Assembly (NCBI RefSeq): GCF_037975245.1
Contig: NC_092561.1
Span: 3,951,001-4,015,000 of the forward strand
From: Apostichopus japonicus
Lineage: Eukaryota > Echinodermata > Holothuroidea > Aspidochirotida > Stichopodidae
Direction of reading: 5' to 3'
DNA length: 64,000 nucleotides
The notes under the pieces were generated by a model, which was given only the letters and a program-made list of their open reading frames with translations, searched no databases and was not told where the DNA came from. Both the position numbers and the translations under genes were made by a program. Numbering within the stretch: the stretch's first letter is position 1; each line of letters opens with the position of its first letter. Of the stretch, positions 14,401 through 22,911 are shown piece by piece.

Positions 14401-17400
14401 ATGACATACTGTTGTAACAAGGACTTGAACTGAGCCAGGATAAAAACAATTAATTTTAAATTAATTTACTGGTTAAAAAGTTTGCTTATTTAGTCGAACA
14501 ACAAAATGTAGAGAACTCCATTATTGTTATTTGGTAATAACATAAATATAAAAGCAGTGGAAACTTTTAGGAGAGGGTTTCAGTTCTGCTTTACCGGATC
14601 CAACTGGTGGGGGAGGGGGGAGCGGGATTCAACTGGACCGTTGCAAGTATCATGATTGGGGGATATGACCCTCATGCCCCCTGCCCCCCCCTTGGTCCCA
14701 CCACTGTATAAAAGATACCAAAAAGTTAGGAGGAACACCCAATATAGTTATATGATGCCGGAGCCTTTACCACCATGCAGAAGGCTTACACTGTGCATGT
14801 ACTTGTAAAGACCAACCTTATTTACATACATTTAATCAGAGAACAACCATGCATTTATTGCAGTCAATTCTACACTGTAAGAAGATAAGCTTTCATTCAC
14901 ATCGTTTCTATTGTAATCAAGATTCTTTCAAAACAAAAACAAGGAAATTAATCAATGATCTAGATAAATTTGGCCTATCTTGTTGAAATGTACACTTGCA
15001 ACTTCAAGTTAAATTAGCAAAAACGGGGAATTTTAGAAGTGGATATAATCAGAGATCTACATTTAATTTCGTATCAACAAACGTATTAGAAACAGTGAAC
15101 AGAGCAGAACTATTTTCCGATGCAATACATGGAGGAAGCTATGCAATCGAACAACAAATATACATGTCTGCCAAAAGGTTTGGGTGTGTAAGTATCAAGC
15201 ACAGGTAAAAATTACTATAGGAAATACTGTTTCCTTATTTATAAGCTTGCCCCTTACTGAAAGTCTAAAGGAGGAAGTATCAACCTACAGTACTAGATCT
15301 CAAATGTCTGAACAATTGTTACTATCATTTCTTCTAAAGGGAAATACTGCACTGGTGAGGGGAAGAAAAAAATGATGTATGTGTACCAATGTGTGGGAAA
15401 TAGCAGAATATTAAATTATCTGAGTAGAGGTTCAAGTGAAGAATGAGTGGAATTACTTCTTGAAATAATCCAAACAGTTTGATCAGCAATTCACAGATGG
15501 CCCAACACCTCCGACAATACTACCATTATTCTGTCTCAACTATAAACTTCAAAATGACGATTTATAGTTTAGTCTGTGAAATGACTTCTTCTGAAATCGT
15601 TTGAATCGCTGTAAACGATGAAAGGATGTTAACTGAATGAATGGAAAAATGGAACAAGACGATAAAAGGAAACAAAAATCGATCTACTTTAACGACATTA
15701 AACGAATGTTTGTACGACAGTACCTGAAGCCGAACTTCCTGGGATTGCCACAGGCTGTAAACCGCCGTACAGTGCTACATGGATGAAAATTAGTGAATAG
15801 CGATTAAATATGAAAAGATGGTGAAATAGTCAGAAAAATGAGATGGTTAAAATGAAAGAGAATGTGAATTACTGGTTAAGTTCACACAAAGACATATAAA
15901 GAAAGAAACTTATAGAGTACTGTACTTAAAGCAATGGAAACCCAATCCTGATGGCCACGTAACTAATCCCCCTCACCCCGCCCCCCCCCCCCCTTCTCTT
16001 CTCCTTATTGAGATGAAAGTAATGAAACACTGACAACATTTAAAGAAGAAACTTAAAGAGTACTGTACTTAAAGCAAACAATGGACACCCATTAACACAT
16101 TCCAGGTTGCCACATAACTACCGACCCCCCCCCCCCCCTTCTCTTCTCCTCATTGAGATGAAACACTGTCCTACATGTACTGTACTATTCCCTCCCGTCC
16201 AAAAGGTAGTAGTCCCACCAGCAACCTCCCCCTCCCCCCAACAGTCTGTAAATAGTAGATCAGTTTACATTGATAACCATCAGATATATATCAATCCCCT
16301 GTGAGGAAGAATAGTAAAAATGATACCAAAAAATATAACTGGAAAACATCTGGCACTGATCAATTTAAATTATTAATAATTTGAGGTGAAGTTTTGCTCA
16401 ATTAGTGTATACTGATTCAAAAGTGTGACTCGTGGCTCGTCAGAGCACATGACAGGCTGAACAGTGTTAATTTGCATTTTCTTAACTGCCACAGGGTCGG
16501 TATAACCAGTCATGTCCAAGCAAGTCAAATGGAATACAGTGCACCAACTCATTATATTACTCTACAGCTGTAGCTAATATAAAACCAATTAAAAGTGTAA
16601 AACAATACAAAATTATAGCTTCATGGTACAGTAATAGGTCGTCTTTAATAATTCCAACTCAAAATTGGTTTGGTTGCCATAGCCACAAACTACAGCCTAG
16701 CTGGCAAAAGCTAGTGTCAGTTCCTCAATGAAAAAGATATGAAGACATAGTTAAACTCAACTAAAACTGAAAGCAAACTTAGACAAACTTCAGGGCAGCT
16801 TGGAAACCAAATTTTGATCTGCATTGTCTTGGTTTTGATCAATAAGTATGATTGTTGAATCCTACAGCAAGTCTAAACCAATGTTTACCAAGTAACAACA
16901 ACATGGACTCACAATAAAAAAATGTACAATACTTGTAAATGATAATTACTGTAGATAAAAGATATTAGAATTATGAAATAGACTATTACAGTCCCAACTA
17001 TATTTTGTAATATACAGAGCATGCCTTTGTGCCAAACATATTATAATACTAAGCTACCATAGGTACTGTACTAGCAACATGTTAACCACTGCCTGGTGTT
17101 AACACAGTCTGTTTATTTAATAACTTAACCATTGCTTGCATATCGTACCACGCTGTAGGCTATGTCTACATCAGCAGTTTCAGCCAGGAACTGTTTTATG
17201 ATCATATTACAATGCAGATATTATTTGCATAAATTGCAACTTAATGGCAAAGGTAGAAAGACTTACCGTTATTCACCGATAGGCCTTGATATAGGGCAAA
17301 TCTAGTGAAAAGTAGAAAAATAAATAACAGGCTTGAGCAGTCAAATTATGCTAAAAAGAAGTTTATTTGAGGCAGAATTTTGACTAGAGCACAGCCATTG

Positions 17401-18505
17401 TTGATTCCATCTTTGTTGATCGGGTAGATTTTGAATTAAGCCATACGATATTGTTTTCAAATTCTTGTAAAGTTAAAGAGTCATGTGCATACATTTTTCA
17501 TGTACCGAATCAGAATGTTGAATAGTTGCATATATTATTAAAAGGTCAGAAACGTACAAACAATGATTACAAGTTCCCCTCAAAAGTACAGTACAATCCA
17601 GTGTTATTTACAAAGTTCTTATCAACAGAACATCAATTTCATAGTATGTAAGTACTACAATGATCACATTTTGAAGTTAAAGGTTTATGTTCAGTCAACA
17701 TGAGCACATTACACATAAATACCTTCCTAACAGATTAACTTCACAATCTTTTTTAAGTTTTGAAGTTCTACAGGTACAGGTTTATACTGTACTGTGCTGT
17801 AGGTATCACATACACAATGCACAGTTCAAAGTCAAAATTATATATGCAAAGCACTACAGTATCTCCCACAATTTGTGTGATAAAGTGATTCCACTAAAAG
17901 TTAAAATATATAAAACGATTCTTTTAGACCCTGGGGATCTACTTCCTTTTAAGAAGAGTCCATTGTGTAGGACGGTCCTGTTTTATTTATAACTGAATTA
18001 ATGGCTTGTGTTTGCTTGCATCACACAATGTTCAACATACAGTATTTTAATTGGTTTTTTGGTTTATTGGTTGTTAGTAAACTAATTTACCTCAAGAGTG
18101 ATATAATGACTATAGTAGATGCAGTCCAGCATGTACTTGAGCAGGGCAGAATCTCTTGATTTGGCAAGTCACACCAATTTTTTATTATTATTTTTTTGGT
18201 GGGGGGGGGATAAGAATTTCTTCATACAAGGTATATTTATGGAAAGTCACAACTTATGAAAAAAAAATCCTTAAATATAATTGGCCTTGGTATATGACAA
18301 TGTAATGATAGAAGTGGAACAGATACTGCAGATATTTTACATTTTGTTAAGAAACTTGCTGGGGAGGAGTGAACAATTAAATTTATTAAATTAAGTAGGC
18401 TACTGTACTCCTACAGTATACTTACGCCCCCTCCATGTAACTATCATCAATCTCTTCTTCATCAGATTCATCATAATTTAAGATATGGGTGGAAGCAAAC
18501 TCCAT
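404..18505 (-). CDS. cpRas1-like zinc-ribbon/vWA protein with tyrosine-motif tail (3' end outside window)
   Basis: Twelve coding exons can be joined with consistent phases: 18505-18426, 17301-17267, 15774-15724, 11838-11770, 11030-10968, 9537-9478, 8629-8417, 6020-5874, 4656-4555, 4068-3908, 1310-1140, 550-404 (1299 nt, 433 codons). Seen: acidic N-terminus (residues 1-26); YDN motifs at Tyr 58, 81, 101, 122 and 200; further tyrosines in VYTEVP, RVYDAVG and YSYVAL (228-269); PLPPPLPPSRR at 245-255; zinc ribbon CERC (307-310) and CEFC (331-334); vWA start with MIDAS DISGS (374-378). Known: a Sec23/24-like zinc finger followed by vWA and a circularly permuted Ras GTPase is the architecture of cpRas1 proteins of Dictyostelium and scattered animals. 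Inferred: this is such a protein, a signalling scaffold with SH2 and SH3 docking sites. The GTPase part would lie left of base 404. An alternative is another vWA protein with a Sec23-like zinc ribbon. The start was chosen at an ATG with good context (AAGATGG). Confidence 0.68.
765..1008 (+). mobile_element. hAT-type MITE, degraded copy
   Basis: Starts CAGGCACGTAGCCA, has the poly-G/poly-C segment and the GTTGGCGCTACGC core of the intact copies at 4227 and 60286. The right inverted repeat is lost. Flanks CTCACACT (757-764) and CTAACACT (1009-1016) look like a decayed 8-bp target duplication. Confidence 0.6.
1140..1310 (-). CDS. cpRas1-like exon 11 (zinc ribbon and vWA MIDAS)
   Basis: 171 nt, phase 0-0. 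Begins IWRCEFCGLENL (second zinc knuckle) and ends with VIIFCVDISGSMSVTTE, a vWA first strand with a DxSxS MIDAS motif. The acceptor is CCTCACTAG and the donor GAG|gtatgt. Confidence 0.8.
1762..2338. repeat. 72-bp minisatellite, about 8 copies
   Basis: The unit contains GTGGACCAGTTTCCTACTG and TGACCTGACCTAGATAAA and recurs at 1832, 1904 and onward every 72 bp. It lies in the cpRas1-like intron between exons 10 and 11. The left copies are almost identical and the right ones drift, with small deletions. Confidence 0.9.
2561..3070. repeat. ~75-80-bp minisatellite, about 6-7 copies
   Basis: The unit contains ACATGTTATTACTGTTATAA and GATGGTGCTATCAT; CATGTTATTACTG recurs at 2628, 2708 and 2788 and on to 3070. 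Same intron as the 72-bp array but an unrelated unit. From 3071 to 3907 I see no gene or further repeat, only a G-rich run near 3866-3885. Confidence 0.88.
3908..4068 (-). CDS. cpRas1-like exon 10 (first half of zinc ribbon)
   Basis: 161 nt, phase 1 in and phase 0 out. Encodes TKKVRRADTNIVAVKFDTL and EGKPVPCERCSSML. CERC is the first zinc knuckle. This is where the disordered tail ends and folded sequence begins. Confidence 0.75.
4227..4508 (+). mobile_element. hAT-type MITE with 8-bp target duplication
   Basis: 282 bp. The left end CAGGCTCGTAGCCA is the inverse of the right end TGGCTACATGCCTG. Direct 8-bp flanks CAACCTTC at 4219-4226 and 4509-4516. The interior has G and C runs and no coding capacity. 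Terminal CAGG and 8-bp duplications are typical of the hAT superfamily; the element is non-autonomous. Confidence 0.85.
4555..4656 (-). CDS. cpRas1-like exon 9 (proline-rich SH3-type motif)
   Basis: 102 nt, phase 1-1. Encodes GSSGPLPPPLPPSRRTSQ followed by NEDDYSYVALKKSL. PLPPSR fits the class II SH3 ligand pattern PxxPx(R/K). The donor is TTTAG|gtgagt. Confidence 0.72.
4657..5873. other. cpRas1-like intron 8; palindromic X-box-like site
   Basis: No gene or tandem array seen. It contains GTTGCCATGGTAAC at 5403-5416, a perfect 14-bp palindrome matching the RFX-factor X-box pattern. Confidence 0.5.
5874..6020 (-). CDS. cpRas1-like exon 8 (IYDNPN, basic stretch, VYTEVP)
   Basis: 147 nt, phase 1-1. 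Encodes the fifth YDN motif (TIYDNPNMPQ), a basic segment (KQKVTKKG, KTGRGQR) and two more tyrosines in AVYTEVPRVYDAVG. The acceptor is TTTAATCTAG. Confidence 0.72.
6319..6362. repeat. Tetranucleotide microsatellite (TGTC/CGTC/TATG)
   Basis: About 11 units, drifting from TGTC through CGTC to TATG. It lies in intron 7 of the cpRas1-like gene. The rest of 6021-7887 shows poly-C runs (6218, 6511, 7817) but nothing gene-like. Confidence 0.9.
7888..8382. repeat. ~98-bp minisatellite, 5 copies
   Basis: The unit begins GTTGTGTTATGAGCTAGGCC and ends AAGCATGTATGCATAT; copies start near 7888, 7981, 8079, 8180 and 8281. It ends about 35 bp from the exon 7 donor, so its left-hand drift may have shaped that weak donor. 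Confidence 0.88.
8417..8629 (-). CDS. cpRas1-like exon 7 (IYDNAG plus YTPL repeats)
   Basis: 213 nt, phase 1-1. Starts IYDNAGLPEVPDTTYTPLLQ and then has a second copy of the SKLP and IYTPLSSKLPD block, an internal repeat with two YTPL tyrosines. The donor TCTG|gtgttg is weak, but the phase fits exon 8 exactly. A ~98-bp minisatellite ends about 35 bp downstream of the donor. Confidence 0.65.
8775..9211. mobile_element. hAT-like element, TIRs only
   Basis: The left end CAGGGATGCCAACC and right end GGTTGGCATCTCTG are inverse with one mismatch. The interior is non-coding, with a GGCCCCGGGCC palindrome. The flanking 8-mers (CATTATCT and TTACCTGC) do not match, so the target duplication is lost or the ends are misplaced. 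Confidence 0.5.
9478..9537 (-). CDS. cpRas1-like exon 6 (YDNAVFGASS motif)
   Basis: 60 nt, phase 1-1. Encodes TYDNAVFGASSGGQRPGQET. Duplicate of exon 5. The donor is CAC|gtgagt and the acceptor TTGCTTTAG. Confidence 0.75.
9590..9962. repeat. ~179-bp tandem duplication
   Basis: Two copies, each with AACTATAGTAC, AGAGACAGAATTCAGGAGA and TTTCATCATTGATTTG in the same order. Located in cpRas1-like intron 5. No coding potential. Confidence 0.85.
10360..10822. repeat. 55-bp minisatellite, about 8 copies
   Basis: The unit contains AGCTGTCTGTTAG, TTGACTATCATG and ACAATACCACACACATAC; copies start at 10360, 10416, 10471 and onward. It lies between the duplicated exons 5 and 6. Ends about 145 bp left of exon 5. 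Confidence 0.9.
10968..11030 (-). CDS. cpRas1-like exon 5 (YDNAIFGASS motif)
   Basis: 63 nt, phase 1-1. Encodes VYDNAIFGASSNGEPRSPQR. The central ten residues nearly match exon 6, so the two exons look like a tandem exon duplication. The donor is GAA|gtaagt. Confidence 0.75.
11206..11440 (+). mobile_element. TA-flanked element with degenerate hammerhead-like motif
   Basis: Lies between (TA)n tracts at 11206-11250 and 11394-11438. It shares TTGGCGTCTATCTTGGCGCA, GGACAGAGCGGAATATATG and the ACTAGTG/CACTAGT hairpin with the palindrome element at 26.4-26.7 kb. Core CTGATGA (11327-11333), short stem II, and GAAAC (11347-11351) follow the hammerhead order. Stem I has lost a base relative to the other copy. 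Confidence 0.6.
11770..11838 (-). CDS. cpRas1-like exon 4 (YDNPGF motif)
   Basis: 69 nt, phase 1-1. Encodes ADYDNPGFRGDHKGRV and PNSVAN. First exon of the YDN series; the tyrosine is Tyr58. The donor is CC|gtaagt and the acceptor CTCCATAG. Confidence 0.72.
12356..13019. repeat. ~24-bp minisatellite, about 26 drifting copies
   Basis: The unit is roughly TTTAATGCTATTAACCAGGG plus TATCA. Heavily diverged, with insertions; located in cpRas1-like intron 3. Confidence 0.9.
13020..15723. other. Rest of cpRas1-like intron 3; transposon fragments
   Basis: No exon seen. 13880-13975 matches the inner part of the hAT MITE (GATATCATAAAA, ATATGCTCGAGGGGGG) in reverse. 14130-14225 and 14600-14710 are other decayed elements with paired G and C runs. 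Short open frames here lack any coding character. Confidence 0.5.
15724..15774 (-). CDS. cpRas1-like exon 3
   Basis: 51 nt, symmetric phase 1-1, encoding LYGGLQPVAIPGSSAS. The acceptor is CATGTAG and the donor CAG|gtactg. The LYxGL core repeats that of exon 2 (LYQGLS), so the two may be old duplicates. Confidence 0.68.
15895..16165. repeat. ~142-bp duplication with poly-C runs
   Basis: Two copies, each with GAGTACTGTACTTAAAGC, a C run of about 15 and TTCTCTTCTCC then ATTGAGATGAAA. Located in cpRas1-like intron 2. I see nothing else from 16166 to 17266, and nothing in 17302-18425. Confidence 0.8.
17267..17301 (-). CDS. cpRas1-like exon 2 (35-nt microexon)
   Basis: The acceptor is TTTCACTAG and the donor G|gtaagt. 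Encodes FALYQGLSVNN. It enters in phase 2 and leaves in phase 1, linking the first exon to the series of phase-1 exons that follows. Confidence 0.65.
18426..18505 (-). CDS. cpRas1-like coding exon 1 (start codon)
   Basis: Encodes 26 residues plus two bases: MEFASTHILNYDES followed by DEEEIDD and SYMEG. The donor is GC|gtaag. The exon probably extends upstream as 5'UTR to an acceptor at 18540 (pyrimidine-rich stretch ending in TTTAG). An upstream noncoding exon near 20.3 kb is likely. Confidence 0.65.
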
Positions 18506-18921
18506 CTTGGTGTGTTGATGACCATGGGCACAAACCAATTCTAAAGTTGAAGATGCTGCTAATCTTGAAATGACAATTTCAAAAAATTCTACATTTCTAT
18601 TGTTCATAAGTGAAGAGTGATTTAATGCCAAGTATATATAGTCCTTGTATGCAAATTAAGTAAAATATATCATCAAACTGCACATAATGGCCGGGTCATT
18701 ATTTTAATGTTATGTTCTTCTGAAGAAGAAATTTGCTTTCATTGTTATTTTTTTTATGGAGTGTAAATGCAAGAATATTATATTAATATTCATGTTACTT
18801 AATGATTATATAGGCCTTGTCCCAGTCTTCTTAATCCCTAAGCATGAGTGTTTTTCTTCATAAAGAAAGACAACTATATGCAAATTGATTTTCTTCAATT
18901 AATATAGTAACCATTACAATA

Positions 18922-19797
18922 CAGGGCTCATTTTTAAGAAAATTTTGCCTTAATATTTGGTTGTCATAAAGATTTTTGGGTTGCCCAAATGAACGCACTC
19001 GGATTATAAAAATGGCGCCCTTGCACGAGAGCCATAAGTAATACTGAAATGTATCGATTTAGCCTTGTACAGGTGAGTACCGAGGCTGCGCAGGCCTACA
19101 GTAGTCTATCGGCCCGAGGCTTGAGTCTTACTCTCAAGGAATAGTCTTACGGGGGTTGACAAATCTTGGACAGAACTGCAGTGCAGAGTTACAGACATTT
19201 TAAGTGGTGTATGACATCATGTACTGTACGTGATGTGGAAATTCTCTGGTAGTGAAAAATTATTTCCGAATTAATTTCTGATCATTTCCAGAGACAGAGG
19301 ATAGGCCCAGGGTATACAGCATGTACATTACAGCAACATAAATGAGCATGCGTAATGCCCGCATGCACAGTATAATACTGCATACTTGCGTGCAGCTGTG
19401 AGAAAGAAAGCAACCTGGTGATCACGGCCACCAGAGTCTGTACTCTGTACTGTTCCAAGTACATATGGTACTGCACGTAACCATTAGTTCTACAGTATGC
19501 ACGTAACAGCTAAAGCGTAGGATTTTCCCCTCATTACGGAATGTACCAAAATGTGATTTATTTCTTAAGTTGTTTCTAAATATGAATTGAGGGCGATACC
19601 AAAAAGCTACTATAATTTTTTTCAGAGCAGATTTTTATTTTAAAGAATAGGGATTTTCCAAATTTTGTTTGAAGACTAGAACACTTAGGGCAAATATATA
19701 CAAGTCATCCGTCAGACAACCTAAGCAGGGTTTTAGGTTGTCAGACGTGATTTGTTGTAGTCTCGGACGATCAGACAACCGTTATCTTTGAGCCCTG
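18922..19797. mobile_element. Possible DNA transposon relic
   Basis: The left end CAGGGCTCA and right end TGAGCCCTG are inverse; CAATA flanks both ends (18917-18921 and 19798-19802), which is shorter than a hAT duplication. Contains two copies of a GTCAGACAACC-like word. The short ends make this tentative. Confidence 0.35.
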
Positions 19798-20273
19798 CAA
19801 TACCAAATGGTATGTGATGTGCAGGCCTGGGCTACTGCATAGGCTTAGCACAAATAGGCCAGTTGTCAAAGTACAGTATGGTAGTCCTAGTTAATACCAA
19901 TATGGCAATAGTAAGGCTTTTACTTTAGAGTTAGTCCAGGCTATAGACTCAAGGCCTTTCTAATTAAAATATGGCTGGTTTAACATTTGCTAATATGTAC
20001 ATGGCTTAGAAATAACGTCGGGTGCATATGTAGAAAATGAATCGGTACACTGTTCCGAATAAAGTTGACAATATTTTATCTTGAATATTGTATGACTATT
20101 GCCTAGGAAGTGCACATCCCTGTGCTTTCCTAGGGGCAACTAACTTGTGCACAAATCATGTGGAGTACAACAATATAGAATATGTAGGTAACACACTACT
20201 GTAGACTACTTTTCACACTACACTTCTCGTAACGTAAAATAGGAACAAATTTAAAGTGATGCCGATGACTTAC

Positions 20274-20460
20274 GTGAAACGTTGTCCAAAACAAATAATA
20301 TTTCCTACAACTGAAAACGTACGTTAAGACAATATGTGGTAGCTCAAAGCTAGCAAGAATGAGCTGCAGTCCCTCAATCTGCCTTGTCATGAGCAGCAGC
20401 GACCTACTTCGTACCTTACGGTCACAATTATTTGTGGGGATTACCACCGGTTTACAATAC
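20274..20460 (-). other. Candidate 5'UTR exon of the cpRas1-like gene
   Basis: On the minus strand the sequence GACAACGTTTCAC|gtaagt is a strong donor ending at 20274, in the right place to splice to the acceptor at 18540. The upstream limit is not determined. Confidence 0.35.
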
Positions 20461-22665
20461 ATACGGTGGTGTATCTAATTGTTTGCGCTGTCCAAAGTTC
20501 ATACAAACTTTGGGCACGCCCAGATTGTTATTAGATCCGCCTAATATGAATATTCATATATATGAATGGATATCTGCATACCAAAGTAAACTGAATATGT
20601 ATGTTACTATAACAACAAACAATTACTTCCGTAAACGCTGACAGTACACATGTACTGTTTTCACAATGTTATGTTGGTACCGGTTGTACAACTTGTAGGT
20701 AACTGTGTCTATAATTACTTGTGATCTATGAATTTTATTTCGTCCAATATATAAGCGAAGTCTGTAGGAACTGAATTGCTCCAGTCTAGAGAGTAGCGAG
20801 GATTACATCTGCAGTTATTGGATGCCAGAAAGCCAGATAGGTAGGCCAAGTTACAACTTGCTTTAGTTTAGGCCTTAGATATTTCACAATCTTTGGATTG
20901 TATGCTTATCTATCTCCTAAACCTATAGTAATACTAATACTAGTACTGTAGTAGCGGTACATTACCGGCTATATCTGAAACGTTTAAATACGTTACTAAC
21001 CACACGGTCTCGCAAGGAGACATCTGCAGTTTGTGACTTTTAGGCTTCATTTTATAGGAGGAAGTACAGAACTCAGGGCCACTCAATTCACCTGTCTAGA
21101 ACCTAGCATTTTGGTGCTAGGATGCACAGATAGCACATACTCTCTACCCCAGCATATACCATACAGGATATGATAGAGAAGACAAGAAGCTCATAGCAGT
21201 AACTGGCATAGCTATGTTGTAGTTATGTATGGATACCTTGTCTAGGCTAATTGATGTGCACAACTACCTAGCCTAGACAATTTACTCAGTTGTTCACATA
21301 ATTATAATTACTTACAATTAATGTTCTAGATGATAGTAGATCCTAAGGATTGACTGTGCCCAAGTCAATTCTTAGGATCTAGTGCCATTCTGCCATAGGA
21401 TGTTTACCGCCATACCTTTCTGCCACAGGTTTCGAAGGCTCGAAACCTATGGCGAAAAGGTACATTTTAAGAATGGATTTTACACTGGTGTACAGGAATG
21501 TATCGATGAAACTTTCTTTGAATCGCGTGGAAGGATAGATGTACCATCTTCAAGTGTAACGGTTCGCTCGATAGACTGAATTGTAGTTAAGACAAGATTG
21601 GGGGATTCTTACACAGTCTTTTAATTTACAGTCAGTATTGCAAGGTTTGGAACACTGCTAAGTTCGGACACCCCTAAGAAATACACAATTTCACCATGAC
21701 AACCTACAGCATGCGCCAATTTCACGAAAAACTACAAAGCTACAGTTATTTTCTCTCCAAAGTAACCTGTGTGCAAGTATGTACTTACATATTTGTCAAT
21801 AAAAGGAAGTTATAGTTTTGGGGTGTTTTAAGGCTTAGGTGTCTGAAATTCGCAGTGTCCATGCTACAGGTTGATCGAGTAATTTTAATTGTAAGTTTGT
21901 GAGAGTCGATACACTGTCTTCAAATATATAATAGTTGGTTGAATAAATCAAATTAAATTAGACTGATGTTTATTAAAAAGACTGATTCTGATTGTCAATT
22001 TAAAAGACCAATAATGTGGATTTTGTGGACATAGGTAGATTCAAGCGAAGCAATACGTACAGTGCATGTGTTGAAGATGGTTTAACAGTGTGACCAGCAT
22101 ATTGTTAACCAAAAGAAGGTTGGATGAGGGTGTTTGGGAATGGGTTCTGTTGATATGCTCGCACAATACGCTGCCATTTTAATTATGCTATCAGCCGCCT
22201 AATTGTTTCCTCCCTACCCTCCTAACAAAATAAACAGCTCTTATTCCTTGCCTCATTTTTCTGTGAATTTCTTGTTCCCAAGCCAATGCTATTCACTGAT
22301 TCACCCATGAAGCACCAACCCATCCTAACAATCCATTACCTGATATTTCTAACCTTCATAATATAACTCTACTCCTACCCACAATAATGTGCTCTTTTCG
22401 TCATATATAAAGTGCTTTACCGCCATGACGGTAACATGGCGAAATTGCACTAGCGGAAAGTACTGATGGCAGGATGACACAGGCCGAAATCCATCAAACT
22501 TGCTTGGGCTTAACTTTTGCACATATAGTTTCTACATTTCAATATTGCCATACACATAAAAACAGAGCTGCTATGTTAATTTAATTTAATTTTTTTCAGT
22601 CACTATCAAAACTTACGTTAACCATGAAATAGCAATAATTTACCAGTTTTGATTTCATCTTACAG
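20275..22665. promoter_or_regulatory. Divergent intergenic zone, cpRas1-like and SAXO4
   Basis: Transcription starts of both genes should lie here. GTTACTATAACAAC at 20603-20616 fits the loose X-box pattern RYYNYY-N(1-3)-RRNRAC used by RFX factors at ciliary genes. A possible plus-strand noncoding exon ends at 20841 (GATAG|gtaggc). A 13-bp-arm hairpin (CCACAGGTTTCGA / TCGAAACCTATGG, one mismatch) sits at 21423-21451. No coding sequence recognised. Confidence 0.35.
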
Positions 22666-22687
22666 ATTGTTAAATCTATACCTCACT

Positions 22688-22911
22688 ATGGGTCTGTTAC
22701 CTGTTGGACCCCGCACAGCCCATGTGTCTGCCAGTTATGGACCAGATGCTGACAACATGAAGTTCTACTCTACAACATATGCTGCCTCCTATGCCACAGA
22801 GCCATTTGAACCAAGATTAGGAAAACACATCGGAACTGGTTACCAATCAAATTTTCGACCCGGGGTTTATTACAGCCAGCGGATAGATGAACTTGACAAT
22901 CCAGCCATAGG
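22688..22911 (+). CDS. SAXO4: SAXO4 exon 1
   Basis: 224 nt, start codon to GG|gtaagt (phase 2). Carries the conserved family N-terminus including HIGTGYQSNFRPGVYY and ELDNPAIG. The following intron to 23462 shows nothing notable. Confidence 0.92.

Noticed and set aside
18994-19072. TATAAAA box with a downstream ACAG|gtgagt donor as an alternative promoter and first exon
   Set aside because: It lies inside a possible transposon relic and within the cpRas1-like first intron; no supporting conservation can be seen.
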